64,000 bases of DNA, from contig CM059197.1 in NCBI GenBank assembly GCA_030323885.1, forward strand, positions 32,629,884 to 32,693,883, given 5' to 3'. Within the stretch, counting starts at the first letter, position 1. Each line of letters starts with the position of its first letter. Under the pieces are notes generated by a model. It was not told the DNA's origin and did not search any database. It was given only the letters and a program-made list of their open reading frames with translations. This DNA comes from Branchipolynoe longqiensis. Its lineage: Eukaryota; Annelida; Polychaeta; Phyllodocida; Polynoidae. The translations under genes were made by a program, and so were the position numbers. Shown here in pieces: positions 19,703 through 31,856 of this stretch.

Positions 19703-20312
19703 TAAGCCGTGTTCACACGGGGCAGTTAATTCAAATCATAAAAATTGACTTGTATAGTTTGGCTCACATTTGGTGTGTGAACGCGCGGCTGAGGCGGTTT
19801 AAGCCTGAATCGAATCATATAATTCGGATTTTATAAACCACCTAAGTAGGTGGTTTATATGAGCCGAATTTTATGATTCAACTTATACCGTCCGTGTGAA
19901 CACAAGTGGATTTAATGAGCCGGTTTAAGGACGTCACACGCATGCACAGTCCAGACCTGAGTTTGTTTATTTTCCGGTCGATCAAAAGCGCATATTATAT
20001 AATTTGGTCTATGAAACCGCTAGCTGGCCACAGATATTTTTTTCGTGATTTATTTTAAGGTTTTCACTGCCCAGCAGAAGTTTTGACCGTTCTAAACCAA
20101 TACGATTCAGTCCATACATATCTAGGTCGAACCCACACTCTCTCGTGCCGACGTTGACTATCCGAAACTGGCGCTGGTTAGTATCGACTTGCTCATGCGC
20201 TGATATCGATTTCCGGCCCAAGTATTGCCCGTGTGAACCGGCCTCTAAATCGATTTATATAATTCGCCTTGTCTAAATCGATTTAAACTTTTCCCGTGTG
20301 AACACGGCTATA
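19703..20312. mobile_element. 600 bp element with GCCGTGTTCACACGG ends, inside MITE-D
   Basis: GCCGTGTTCACACGGG near 19707 is inverted at the right end (CCCGTGTGAACACGGC, ending about 20309). Inside, 19828-19877 forms a near-palindrome around ACCACCTAAGTAGGTGGT. Several CCGTGTGAAC words lie in the interior. The MITE-D sequence resumes on the far side, so this is a nested insertion. Confidence 0.75.
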
Positions 20313-20443
20313 GTGGGGTAGCGTTCTGTGCAGTAACAATGTCTTAATAGGTGCATACTAACCTAAATTAGATACGCCTCATCTTTGGATAAATGTTCTG
20401 GTTTCAGCCAAATTTTGCTTTCATCAGATTATGCAGCTTTATT
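20313..20443 (-). mobile_element. MITE-D, remainder of the split copy
   Basis: TCTTAATAGGTGCATACTAA through ATCAGATTATGCAGCTTTA matches the left end of MITE-D in reverse orientation. Confidence 0.65.
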
Positions 20444-20753
20444 CATTTATTTTTTAATTCTTTTACTTCACCCTAAAATTTTTCTCTCAAAAATCATTTA
20501 AAAAAAAATCAAAAATAGAAATATATATTTTTGGAGAGAAATAAGTATTACTAATAGGAAATTAAAGGATTTAAAAAGAAGTCAGGTTGATACACATATA
20601 TATGTAGTTTAATTCTTTCACAAACAGCTCTATATATTTCTTTTTTAAATATCAACAGTTATAAATATACATATCTTTTTTTAAATGGATTGTTGACGTT
20701 GGCCATTTCTTTAAAGCAGTGCAGTGAAAAGCTCCCCGCATCCCCACCCCCAA
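20444..20753. other. AT-rich unassigned sequence
   Basis: Runs of A and T with no gene and no clear terminal repeats. Confidence 0.5.
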
Positions 20754-20756
20754 CAC

Positions 20757-21305
20757 TTTATACACACACTCACACACTCACGCACTCACACACTCACACA
20801 CTCACACACTCACACACCCACACACTCGCACACTCCCACTCGCACTCTCAAACACACACTTTGTACAAACTCCCACACTCGAACACTAGCACACTTACAC
20901 ATTCACACACTCATAGTCATACACTCATACACTCACACACTCGTACACTCACACTCACCCTGTCAGACTCACACACATTTTATACACACAACCACACACA
21001 CTTTATATACACTCACACACTCACACTCACACAGTTGCATACTCATACACTCTTACACTCACACACTCGTGCACTGACACACACACACTCACACTCACAC
21101 ATACACTGTATACACACTCACACGCTCACCCGCTCACGCTCTCACACACTCACACACACTTTATACACACGTTCACACACTCACACACTCACACACTCAC
21201 ACATTCACACACTCACACACTCCCACACTCCCACACTCACACACTCACACACACACTTTATACACACGCTCACACACTCACACACTCACACACTCACAAC
21301 GACAC
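20757..21305. repeat. CACACACTCA-type minisatellite
   Basis: About 550 bp of CACACACTCA, CACTCACA and related words with occasional TTTATACACA. A 217-codon frame here encodes only Thr/His/Ser repeats and is rejected as a gene. Confidence 0.95.
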
Positions 21306-21377
21306 GAGCCGTGTGTGAGTTCACACCTGAGAGGTGCTTGTGAAGGATATGGTCTACACCTGCGAGTGTGGGACCCT

Positions 21378-22188
21378 GGGCCCGTATGCATGGAGTGGTG
21401 CTAGTGACCCAAAATGCGTTTATGGCGGGATTTCTGGTTTAGCGCAGAAAAGTTGCTATGCATGGAGCGGTGTTAGACAAACTCCGCGGAGCTAAAGTCA
21501 GAGAATCTAACACCTGCCCATAGCAGGTTTACAGCGGTGTTAGTGTTAGGTTAGTGTCAGGATGTAGACCAAACTATTCAATGCTATCATATTTAACAGA
21601 ATTACATACGCAATAAGTGAAATTTTATTAAATTAACCCTAAAATCGAAGCGAGATTAACGCTGCCGCCGCATTGCCGGAGATATTAATAGTGACGAATC
21701 GACGAATGTAAAGTAAACAAATCGCCGCCACCACCGCATAGACGTCGATATACATACTGTCACCACGCCGGTTAGTGTGCGTGTGTGGGTCTCAATCTAT
21801 TCAATGCTGTCATATTTAACAGAATTACATACGCAATAAGTGAAATTTTATCAATTTAACCCTAAATTCGAACCGATATTAATGCAGCCGCAGCATTGGC
21901 AGCGTTATTCATATTGTCGAATCGACGAATGCAAGCAACCCCCGCTGCCGCCGCCGCCGCCGCCAAAACGGCGGCGATATTGGGTAATAGCGGTGCTCGC
22001 TGTCTACAGTCGCAGAGGGATTTCCCAAATGTATAAATAGATTCAAGTTTAGCTAACTCAACCCGTGTAGACCCCCATGCATACGGCGTGACATAGTTCT
22101 CGACGCCGCAGATAACCGGAGATAGCTACCCGGAGTTAGAGGGATAACACCACACACCGCTAACACAGCTCCATGCATACGGCCCCAG
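21378..22188. mobile_element. 810 bp element with GTATGCATGGAG ends and an internal direct repeat
   Basis: Left GGGCCCGTATGCATGGAGTG is inverted at the right end (reverse complement GGGGCCGTATGCATGGAGC). The interior holds two related blocks beginning CTATTCAATGCT at 21574 and 21797 (offset 223 bp), each with CAGAATTACATACGCAATAA and a CGACGAATG phrase. No transposase. A diverged version of the same repeated core occurs in the element at 52955-53550. Confidence 0.75.
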
Positions 22189-22479
22189 GTGGGTAAATAA
22201 CCACGTTGTTTCGGCCGTAGATACACAGGTGTCAACTTCAGTCCCTAATACTGTCAGTGACAGCCACGGAGCCGGGTGACTTGCCTATCACGGACCGTGA
22301 CAGCAGTGTACACAACCAGTAAGCAGAACCTGCCATTTCACCCCCGCAGCGCCCCCTACACAGCCATATTTGTTCTTGACACGTCAGGAGGCATGATTTT
22401 AAAAGCTCAGTTTCGGGACGCAAGTCTTCATCAGGATATGGTTTATGGTACATTTTGGTACATTTTTAGTTATAATTGT
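22189..22479. other. Unassigned sequence
   Basis: No supported feature. Confidence 0.5.
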
Positions 22480-22668
22480 AGCGGACGCGAAAGCCGCATC
22501 GGTAGAGCGCAGGCTTCACGTGTGGAAGGTCGGGAGTACGAATTCGTACCCGAGTCAAAGCATTGACTTGTGCAATTTATACTTGTCGCTACCTAGCCTG
22601 ACGCTCGGCATTAATAGGATAGGATAAGGACTGGTTAGCATCGTATCAGGATAATGTAACTGGGTATA
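22480..22668 (+). mobile_element. SINE-A, 5' part, cut by MITE-P
   Basis: It runs from GCCGCATCGGTAGAGCGC to ATCAGGATAATGTAACTGGG, where TATACAGTAAAACC of MITE-P begins. The 3' half does not resume after the MITE. Confidence 0.85.
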
Positions 22669-22670
22669 TA

Positions 22671-22832
22671 CAGTAAAACCTCTCTAATCGACCACCTCCA
22701 CAAATGGACCACTCCCCTATATCGATCGCTTTATTTGGGTCCAAACAATAACATTGTAACCATATTTTACCTCCCTAAACCGACCACCTCTCTAAATGTC
22801 CCAAAGTCGGTCGATTTAGAGAGGTTTTACTG
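22671..22832 (+). mobile_element. MITE-P copy 4
   Basis: CAGTAAAACCTCTCTAATCG at the left and GAGAGGTTTTACTG at the right, each bordered by TA. About 20 bp shorter inside than other copies, near TCTCTAAATGTCCC. Confidence 0.93.
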
Positions 22833-23193
22833 TATATATATTATGAACATGTTCAGCGAAAGTAAAAATGTGAAAAGTTGGCAGGCTTTTATTTAATCTT
22901 GGCGGGCAAGTTATGGTCTGCAGTGAGCGGCCTCGTTCTGAGTCTGCTCCATCCATTGAGGTGAAGTGTGTGGACCCTGCCATCTATATCCCATCAGGTA
23001 AGAAAGGGCTATCCAGACCTATGTAGGGCTGTGCAGGCCTACGCAGGTCCCTGCAAGCCTAGGGACGGCGGTACAGGGCCATTCAGGCTCTTTTAGAACT
23101 ATAGAAAGCTTGTCTTTGTGGTGAAGCTAATGTGTTTGTATTTCACTCCAGCAGCGGTCATGTGTGGGGACCGGCCAATGTCTGAAGTAAATA
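22833..23193. other. Unassigned sequence with short CAGGCCTA-like repeats
   Basis: Variants of CAGGCCTACGCAGG recur around 23000-23090. No gene. Confidence 0.45.
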
Positions 23194-23358
23194 TAGTAAA
23201 ACCTCTCTATACCGACCCCTCCACAGATCGACCACTCCCCTATATCGATTGCTTTATTTCGGTCCCAACAATACCATTGTAAGGATATTCTACCTCTTTA
23301 AACCTCCCACCTCCCTAAATGGACTATTTAAAGTCGTTCCCATGGTCGGTCGATTTAT
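23194..23358 (+). mobile_element. MITE-P copy 5, right end lost
   Basis: TAGTAAAACCTCTCTATACC at the left. The family body reaches GGTCGGTCGATTTAT and then passes into the minisatellite without the terminal GGTTTTACTG. Confidence 0.85.
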
Positions 23359-23369
23359 ATGGGAAATAG

Positions 23370-24205
23370 TGATCTGATAGTGATATGCATGAAATAATGC
23401 TATGTGTGAAATATATATAATACATGAAATATGTAAAATACCTGAAATACCTGAAATACCTAAAATACCTCAAATACCTCAAATACCTGAGATATGATTG
23501 ATTGGTGGTTGCTTTACGACGTGTCGGCAGCATAGGCCATGAGATATGTGAGATATGTGAAGAATGAAATACATCAAATGTGTGAAATGTGTGAAATATA
23601 TAGAACACGTTAAATACGTGAAATAACAAAATAGTGACATATATAAAATATGTCAGCTGCATTTGCACGGCGATGAAAAGTGTGAAATTGTGTGGGGGGG
23701 GGGGGGGGGGGGGGAATTGAATACGTGAAATCTGCAAAAGAGTGAAATACTCTATGTATGAAATACGTATAACAAGTTAAAGTAAGTGAAATACTTGGAC
23801 TAGGTGAACAACCTTAAATACATGAACTACTTGAAATAGTGAAATAATGAAATACATGAAATACGTGAACTACTTGAAATGCGTGAATAGCGTGACATGC
23901 ATGAAATACTTGAAATACTTGAAATGCGTGAAATACTTGAAATGTGTTGAATACTTGAAATACTTGAAATACTTGAAATACTTGAAATACTTGAAAATAC
24001 TTGAAATGTGAGAAATGCGCGGAATACGTGAGATTCTTGAGATACGCGAAATGCATGAGATGCGTGAGATGCGTGAGATGCGTGAGGTGCGTGAGCTATG
24101 TGATATACGTGAGATGCGTGAGCTATGTGATATTCATGAGTCACGTGAAATGCGTGAACTGCATGAAATGCGTGAAATGCGTGAAATAGTGAAGTATATG
24201 ATCTA
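23370..24205. repeat. GAAATACTTG-type minisatellite
   Basis: Units near 9-10 bp (GAAATACTT, GAAATACCT, GAAATGCGT, GAGATGCGT) shift gradually in sequence along about 830 bp. A short SINE-A-like scrap (GGTGGTTGCTTTACGACGTG, near 23505) and a 21-base G run (23694-23714) interrupt it. Frames of up to 137 codons here are repeat translations. Confidence 0.9.
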
Positions 24206-24577
24206 CGCTTCTAATTAGGCTCCGCAGCCATGTACCCACTTGCAGCCCACAGTCTGTCCTGTACCGGGCAGCCTGCTCTCCTGCACACATATCACTCACA
24301 CTCAGCCGGCTGCTGGGCAATGTATTAGACCCCCCACGTAACACCTGAACAGCGATCATCAACATGCACGCCACTTGACAGCGCCGCCACCAGGGGGCGT
24401 CCATACCCGCTAGATGCATAATGCACGCCTCCCGGCACCCTGTCCACCCCCAGTGTGACACGGGGAGGGTCAGTGGCTTATTAACCCTCCCAGGGGACGG
24501 CCGGGGGTCACGCGCCGTGACCTCTACACCTGTCCACCCCCCTCCGCAGGTAACTAATGACCCACCCACACCTGACA
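24206..24577. other. Unassigned sequence
   Basis: GC-richer sequence. A 145-codon minus frame (24141-24578) has no recognisable domain and continues into the minisatellite. Confidence 0.45.
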
Positions 24578-24915
24578 TGGCTGCTGGTTTGGTTGGTTGG
24601 TTGGTGGAGTTTTACGTCCTGGCAACATCTAAGGTCATATCAGGATGGGTACCGACTTGTGACTGTGCGCACTCATGGTGACTTTATAGTGCTGCCCCAC
24701 TGGGAAATCAGGCCATCAGCACCATGATCTGATATCCCACTCAGTCGCGTTATCCTGACACTGAGCTAACCAGTCCTTGCCAAATCCTATTAATGCCGAA
24801 CACCAGGCTAGGAGTAGGAAGCGACAAGTATACATTTTATAAGTCATTGGTTTGACTCAACCAGGAACCGAACTCCCGATCTCCCGCACGGCGTGCCCGC
24901 GCTCTAGCAATCACC
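24578..24915 (-). mobile_element. SINE-A, full length
   Basis: On the plus strand it starts GGTTGGTTGGTTGGTGGAG and GTTTTACGTCCTGGCAACAT and ends near CGCGCTCTAGCAATC (the head). The whole family order is present. Confidence 0.93.
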
Positions 24916-25369
24916 GTTATGGGACTACAAGTGAAGTGATATAGACATTTTGATAAGGCTGTTTGTGGAAAAGTAAGTGATTGGTTATCTCTTGTTCCTG
25001 TATTTTAAATATGATTTGTGTTTCACAAAGATGTTACCATGGTAACGTCATGTCATCTCAATGCCTTATGCTAAACACTTGGCGTTGTTCTTTTAATAAT
25101 ATTATATGGACATAGACTGTTTCCCAATAGGGACTGGTTATGGTAATGCTTTGTTTGTGCAATGCAGTGGGTGTTTATAATAGTTTCCCTCGGCGTGGGG
25201 GGGGGGGGGGGTAAAGGAAGTAAGGTTGCCATTTGCTGGTGGCAGTGTCCGTGTGCGTGCTAGGAATGTGCGCACCTGAGTTACTGAACAGGTGGTTCAG
25301 TCGACTGGACCTTACCAGTGCGCCACCTAGCGGCGGTATCAACAGTAGCGCATACGTGTAGCACCCCGC
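24916..25369. other. Unassigned; contains a 15-base G run
   Basis: GATGTTACCATGGTAACGTC near 25031 is a short palindromic word. The G run is at 25197-25211. No gene. Confidence 0.5.
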
Positions 25370-26155
25370 CTGCCACCTCCCGCAACATCCTGCCCGTCCC
25401 TCTCACCCCACCCTACCGCCACCTCCAGCCCCCCTCCCCCCTCCGCCCCCGGCCCTCCGCCCCCTCCGTCCCCGACCCCTCCGCCTCCTCCCGCTCCACC
25501 CTCCCGCCCCCCCCCCCCCCTCCTCCTTCCCCCTACCTCCCGACCCCTCCTCCTAATCTGTCCCCCTCACCCTGCCCTCCCCTTCCCTCTCCCCCGCCAA
25601 TCCCTTCTTCATCCTGCTACCTCCTTCCCCCCTCTTAACCTCCCTGCTATCCTATCCCTTCCCGTGCTCCGCTTTCTCCCCTCCCTCCTCGTCCTTTCAC
25701 TCCCTCCCGTTCTCCCCTTTTCCCCTTCGTCTCCCTCCCATTCCCCTCCCCCCATATCCTGTCCTCCATTCATACCTCTCCTCGCCCCCCTTCTCCCCCA
25801 CACCCTCTCCCTCCTGCTCCCGTTCCATTCCCTCATACCATATCCTCACCTTCCCCTCCCCCTCCTCCATCCCTCTCCCCCTTCCCCTCTCTCCATCTCC
25901 CCCCTCCCCCTACCCCCTACCGTTCCGTCATACCCTGCCCTCCCGTCCCCCATCGCCCCTCCCACTTTCGCTTCCCCTCTCCCCTCCCCTCCCCGCCTCC
26001 CCCCACCCCCCACCCCTCCCCCCCCCTGCCCCTCCCCTTCCCCCCTCACGCATCCCCTTTCGGCATTCCCTGCCCGCCCGTCCCACCTCACCCCCTTCAC
26101 CCTTCGCCTCCCCCTCCCCTCCCGCGACCCCGCCCCCCCCCCCCTCCCGGCCCCC
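25370..26155. repeat. C-rich tract (CCCCTCC and relatives)
   Basis: Nearly 800 bp of CCT/CCCC-rich sequence. The overlapping 106-, 168- and 140-codon frames are compositional. Confidence 0.95.
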
Positions 26156-26339
26156 TCTTCTCTGAAATAGAGGGGCGGGGCGGTGGTTGCGGGCATCGTG
26201 AGAAAGGCCCTATTTGCTCGGGCGTGTTTGGCCAACGTGGAGAGGTTGCCACGGTAACGACCATGCACGCCCCTTGTGGGCTGCGGCTGCGGGGGTTTGG
26301 TTTAGTGGACACAGGGGCAGGGCGGAGTGTGTGAGATTA

Positions 26340-26445
26340 TGTGGATTTTGTGTGTTGTGTGTGAGAGTTGGTGCGTGGTGCTTCAAAGAACTTATGTGTG
26401 CGGTGTGTGTGGAAGTGTGTGTGTGTGTGTGTGAGACTGAATGTG
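26340..26445. repeat. GT-rich microsatellite
   Basis: GTGTGTGTGT with TGTGGA interruptions, longest near 26417-26433. Confidence 0.85.
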
Positions 26446-26689
26446 TCATTGCCATGTCTGGTTAGTAGGAATATCGGGTGGTTGTGGCTGGCCTGGCATG
26501 AAAAGGCGCGAATAATTGATTACAAACAAAACAAAAAGTTAGAAATAAAAAAAGTTTTTTTTTAAATTAAAAAAAAAAAATCATTTTCAAGCGCATTCTT
26601 AAAGAAATGAAAACTGACACGCCTCCATCTATAGAATTTCATCGGTCGAAAAGCGTCCAATGGAATTGTTTGCTCGAATCGCCGATCGC

Positions 26690-26750
26690 GATAACCCGGT
26701 GACTGACCAAATTGATACTTGTCACTCACTAGCTTGCTTGGCACTCAGCA
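26690..26750 (+). mobile_element. SINE-A internal scrap
   Basis: CAAATTGATACTTGTCACTC then AGCTTGCTTGGCACTCAGCA matches the SINE-A middle. Both ends are missing. Confidence 0.5.
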
Positions 26751-27005
26751 GTAAAGTTGCATAGTCCAATTTTTTTTAAACAACAAAAAAACACTTATTT
26801 ATATTTGATCCACACATCTAACTTAGAGATACGGGTGTAATTATTAAACAGTTCTTTCTACAGAGAAGGGGATACCACTACTAAGCCGGTATATAGTTGC
26901 ATAGTCCGATGGTTTGGAATGTATCACTTTTTGAGAAATATAGTACTTTACTAGGGTCATTGTTATTATCTATCTTACTTTAGTTTGAAGTAATGTTTCT
27001 TTCTG
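26751..27005. mobile_element. MITE-D: two end fragments side by side
   Basis: 26751-26880 begins AAAGTTGCATAGTCCAATTT and follows the left half. 26892-27003 begins AGTTGCATAGTCCGATGGTT and follows the right half in reverse. The two face the same way, so this is a rearranged pair and not one element. Confidence 0.65.
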
Positions 27006-27029
27006 CACACACCATATGTATGTCTTTAA

Positions 27030-27560
27030 ATATATATAGACAAATACATACATATATATAAATGTACTTCATTATTTATGTATAAGTTATAACGCATGCA
27101 TTTCAACGTATTTATGCACTTCTTCATAGAATTTCTTTTCAGTTATATCTGTTTCTTCATTATAATATATGTATTAAGAAATGCATATATATATATATAT
27201 ATATGTATTATATGCATATATATATTATATATATATATGCATATATATATATATATATAAACGAAGAAGAACATTCACGTAAAGAAATACAGGCATCATA
27301 CATATATGGTTATATATATTTCGTTATATATATGAAGAAATAGATATATAAATGTATAATGAATGTATTTCTTTATATAGATGTGAAGAAAATAAGGCAT
27401 TATATATATATAATATCTATCTATGTATCCGCACCACCACGACACATATATATGTGCTCTATAATAAATTATGGGAATATAAACAAGGACACTACCATCT
27501 TCAGTTATATCTGTATTGTTAATGTATATAATATATATCTACATGTATACACCACACATA
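27030..27560. repeat. AT-rich microsatellite region
   Basis: TATATA, TATATG and TACATA words dominate with short unique spacers (GAAGAAATAGATATA and similar). No gene. Confidence 0.85.
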
Positions 27561-27570
27561 TTTATATATA

Positions 27571-27753
27571 CAGTAAACCCTACCTAACCCACCACCTCCA
27601 CAGATAGACCATTCCCCTATATCGATCGCTTTATTTGGGTCCCAATCATACCATTGTAAGTGTAACCATATTCTAACTCCCTAAACCGACCAACTCCCTA
27701 AATGGACAACTAAAATCGGTCCCCAGGTGTGTCGATTCAGAGAGGTTTTACTG
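27571..27753 (+). mobile_element. MITE-P copy 6
   Basis: CAGTAAACCCTACCTAACCC at the left, GAGAGGTTTTACTG at the right, bordered by TA repeats on both sides. Confidence 0.9.
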
Positions 27754-27754
27754 T

Positions 27755-27755
<1 letters not shown>

Positions 27756-27785
<30 letters not shown>

Positions 27786-27801
27786 TATGTATATATATAT
27801 A

Positions 27802-27848
<47 letters not shown>
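27756..27848. repeat. (TA)n microsatellite
   Basis: Nearly pure alternating TA directly after the MITE-P right end. Confidence 0.95.
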
Positions 27849-27851
<3 letters not shown>

Positions 27852-28078
27852 TGGTGGTGGTTGGAGTGGTGAGTGGTGGTGGTGCTGACATCTGGTGGCC
27901 GTCCCGTGTACAGCGGTGTCGGCGGAATACAGCTAGGTGCTCCTGTCATTGATCTACATGAGTCTCCGTTACATGGATCAAGTCAGCTGGGGAAGAGTGA
28001 TGACCACAGGTGTGTCGAGAAGACACATCACACCTTATGTAAATCTCACTGTCACCCCGCGATTAACCATAGCAGCGG

Positions 28079-28080
<2 letters not shown>

Positions 28081-28146
<66 letters not shown>

Positions 28147-28155
28147 CATATATAT
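28081..28155. repeat. (TA)n then (TG)n microsatellite
   Basis: About 27 TA units followed by TGTGTGTGTG. Confidence 0.95.
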
Positions 28156-28559
28156 GTGCATATATACATATGCATATCTACACATATGCATACATTTTCC
28201 CTTCAAAGCCATTACAAAAATTGATGACAGTTGCATTGAACCTTAGCCTTTGTTACTGTAGTGTTAGTAATGTTACATTTAAACTATGAATATATCGCCG
28301 GTGAAATAACAAGAAACCCACTATTTGAACGTAGAACCTACCACAGCAACCTGGCCTATGTCAATTTATCAAGTAAAGGAAGAACACAAGTTTCTCCTGT
28401 CTCCTTTCTCCATTGGATAGTGTCATCCCTGTACAGGGGCTTCCTCAATGTCCACACCTAAGTGTGACTAAGTACTTCCGGTACAGGTCATGACGCCATG
28501 TTTTGGAGCTGGGGGTGGGGGTGTGGGTTAGGGGTGGGGTGGAACCTACTACTCGTTAG
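28156..28559. other. Unassigned sequence
   Basis: A short G-rich patch (about 28510-28540). No supported gene. Confidence 0.5.
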
Positions 28560-28780
28560 TGAAACTATTTAACAGTTGCATAAATTGATGTTTTTGCTTC
28601 CATTTTTATTCTATAGATGAAGATATTAAGTCAGTCATAATACCAAACTAGCCTTCCATAGTAGTGTAAATGTACTTATATTTTAAACGATGAGGATATT
28701 TGAAGGTGAAATATGCTAAATTAGTTTTTGCAGAAACCGTGAAATGCTGAACATAATAGGTTTCAGCAATGAAGTTGACT
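28560..28780 (-). mobile_element. MITE-D relic
   Basis: ACAGTTGCATAAATTGATGT, then GATGAGGATATTTGAAGGTG and GAAATATGCTAAATTAG follow the MITE-D order with many changes. One terminus was not found. Confidence 0.45.
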
Positions 28781-30797
28781 TAGTATTCCTTATACTGTAT
28801 ATACCTTAGTGCACTAATAATTGAACAACGCGAACACGGATAAATGGTATACATTTGGACTTTTTTAATGAACAAAAATGACAATCGTACATGCTTGAGT
28901 ATAATGAGAGAAAGCCCTGCGATGCTTTAACCCTATAGTTCTAGTCTCTTATTGTTGGGTGGGTGGGATGGCAGAATACAAGGTCTGTCCACCAAGTCAT
29001 AGTGGCAGAGTTCTCATTTTTGCCCGAAATGTCACGCCTACGTCAAGTTTTCGTAACTTCATAACAGATTTCAGCTGCTGACGTCGTATCTAATTTACAG
29101 ATGCAAATCCGGCAGCTCTCAGCGGTTACAGGCATAGTTACAAAAGACCCGCTTGGCATGGTAAACATAATCTATATATTTAATGTTAAGGTTCAAGTAC
29201 AGGTGGCGCCAGCAGCCATTGAATAGGTATCCGACTCCACCTTGTTCGATTACCCATGTTGTGAGCAACACCGACAATGTGCAGTTGGGTATTTAAGATG
29301 GAATCTAGGTCACTGATTTGGTTACGAAGATTTGTTGCTTTCATCGAATTATGCATCTGTAAATCAACTGAATTCACAGTACAAGTATTGTTCATATCTA
29401 CTATACTAATGAAGTTTTATCCATTTATAAGAAGTACTCTAGAATTATGTTCCAGTTTTTTTTATATCCCTCAAAATGAATCTGAAAGTTACCATTAATA
29501 AATTACATTACTTTACAGGGATTGCATTCATTTAGTAGTTAACATGGGACTATAGTATCACGGCTTTTCTAGTACTACTACTATTAGCAAGTAGCCCTAA
29601 GGAAGCTAGATTAACCGCTACACTAAGCTAGTTGAACTGACAAAGTTTACCAGTCAGCCCCCCTCCAGCTGGTTCCCAGTAGGTGTCATAATTAGCCAAT
29701 ATTGCAACTAAATTACCATCACAAAAAAGAGACAGAACTAGATGGTCTACCATCAAGCAGTAAATACCCCGCTAATTTATTTATTTTAAACTTCCAAATT
29801 TTATTCCCACACATTAGAATAGAAGCTTCTAATTTGCTACAAATCACAATAATATTAAACCTATATATAATTTATATATCTAGGTCATGCGTAATATTGA
29901 CAACAATAAAATGGTGCACTTCTAGTCGATTTGGGGTATTTCGTCTGAAATGACATGCATTTGTTTATGCTGTGTTCTGCCATAGCATTAGCAGCTCCCC
30001 TACGTCTACCCCTCCGCCAAACCCCTCCGCCACCACCCACCCCAACCCCTACCAGTGTAGCCAACCCTTACGATTTCGCAATAAGGTGTATAATATTTCA
30101 TGTCCCATCATATATAATTTAATTCTTACGGATTATTCCGAATAACAGTCGGCAGCGGTACGCAAGACAGTCTAAATGCGGTTGGTTCATTTACTATCCG
30201 TTGGGCGATGCTGCGTTCCGTAGCTGAGTGGTAGACAAGGCAGTCTGTGCCAGGTGCAGTCGGCAGTGCTCCCCTATCACTGCCACCGCCTCACACATCT
30301 CCGAGCAGCCGTTGGCGGACCTTACTGTTAGACATTTTCTTTTATTGTTAGGGTGTGTTGTCCATCCCATTTGATTGTTCGATTCATTGTTTGATTGATT
30401 ATTTGATTATTCATATTGATTTTGATTGACATATAATTTGATTGTCAATAAACTACATTGTCCAGTCCTTCCTTGCCTTGTCCTGTGTAACCTTACATAA
30501 TTCTTACGGATTATTGCAAATAACAGTGGGCAGGCAATGTTGCTATCATAGAAAAGAATGTAGAAATCTATCACATATGTTTTGTTTTTGGGGAGTTTGC
30601 AGTTGCATTGGGGCGCTGAAGGCTGCAAATATGCAGCATTGTATGAGCACTGCTGAAAGCGGGCCCATTTGGTCAGGAGTTGGCTTCCAATGGGGAGTGG
30701 TCAGAGAAATTACAGTGGTGGGGGGTGGGGGGGGGGGAAGGAAAAAGGCAGCCTAAGAGCCCAACCACAGTCCTCTGAGAGGGCCTGGGGAGGCTGG
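28781..30797. other. Largest block with no recognised repeat or gene
   Basis: About 2 kb of complex, AT-leaning sequence. Frames of 60-104 codons occur on both strands without recognisable domains. A short duplication, CTTACGGATTATTCCGAATA (about 30125) versus CTTACGGATTATTGCAAATA (about 30502), is the only internal repeat seen. A (CAGCAG-free) GATTGATT patch lies at 30370-30450. Exons without long frames cannot be excluded. Confidence 0.5.
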
Positions 30798-31018
30798 GTG
30801 GTTGGTGTAGTTTTACGCCCTGCAAGACCCTAGGAAATACCAGAACAGGCACTGACTTGTGATAGCGCACACTCATGGCAACTTTATAGTGCTGCCTCAC
30901 TGGGAAATCAGGCCGCGAACACCATGACCCAATGTCCCACACATTATCCTGACACTGTGCGTCCAGTCCCTGTCCTCACCTCAGGACGTCAAGCGCCGAG
31001 TAGCAACAGATACCTATT
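30798..31018 (-). mobile_element. SINE-A, head lost
   Basis: GGTTGGTGTAGTTTTACGCC through AGTGCTGCCTCACTGGGAAA to GAGTAGCAACAGATACC, where the head should follow but does not. Confidence 0.85.
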
Positions 31019-31156
31019 TTATAAGATGTGTCCAAAATGCACCACAGAAAAGCTATGATTTTGACATGTTTCTGGGTGCATACCCCCCCCCCCCCACACA
31101 CACACTTGGCTTCATGCCTATGGTGTGGAGCCGCTACCACTTCAATATTGCATTCC

Positions 31157-31816
31157 TTAAAGTTGCATAGTCCGATTGTTGAAGATTGATACTCCCTATC
31201 ATGGATAAGGCTGAATAGACTTGTTTTCACCATTAGACAGTTTGTCGATAGAAAGCCTGAGCCTACACTTTTACCGATCCAAGGGATTTTTAACCTCCCA
31301 CACCACATAGACATGGTATGAGAGCAACAGGCCTTTAATGACGCTGTAAGTTATACACAGCGGTGGAAATCCAAATTGGCAGAGGTGGGAGCACAGGGAA
31401 TCGAACCACTGACCTTCAGATTAGGAGTCTGACGTAGAAAAAAGTCAGACACTCTAACCACTCCGCCACAGAGAACACCACATGGTTTTCAGTTTCTGTC
31501 ATTTATCTGAGATAAATATATTAAATTGACTGTTATAATCTACCGTTCTTTATTCTAAAGTAATTTTATTTTAAGCGGCTAAGGTTTAAGATATTCAAAG
31601 TGCAAAGATGTCAAATTGGTTTTAGCAAGCATGCTAAAACTCCAAAGGCTTCTGCAGTAACAGGTTCTATTATATTGAATTGCCTCTGTATTCCCGTCTA
31701 AGTGACAACAAATGCTTAATAATTGCATCAGTATCTAAGTTCGATATGTACAATCAATTCTAGGTAATTGTTTTGGTTTTGAAAATATGATGCTTCATCT
31801 CACTATGTAGCATTAA
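31157..31816 (-). mobile_element. MITE-D carrying a nested SINE-C
   Basis: TTAAAGTTGCATAGTCCGAT starts at 31157 and the other end, ATGTAGCATTAA, is near 31816. Between 31180 and 31478 lies a SINE-C. Directly after it MITE-D resumes at GGTTTTCAGTTTCTGTC. Without the SINE the element would be about 360 bp, the normal length. Confidence 0.85.
31180..31478 (-). mobile_element. SINE-C nested in MITE-D
   Basis: On the plus strand it opens GAAGATTGATACTCCCTATC and ends ACTCCGCCACAGAGAACACC. The head contains GACCTTCAGATTAGGAGTCT, the inverted anticodon arm seen in the 14.7 kb copy. The SINE inserted after the MITE. Confidence 0.92.
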
Positions 31817-31856
31817 GATCTTCTGGTTTTTCATTTTCCAAAATGTTGGCTACCCT

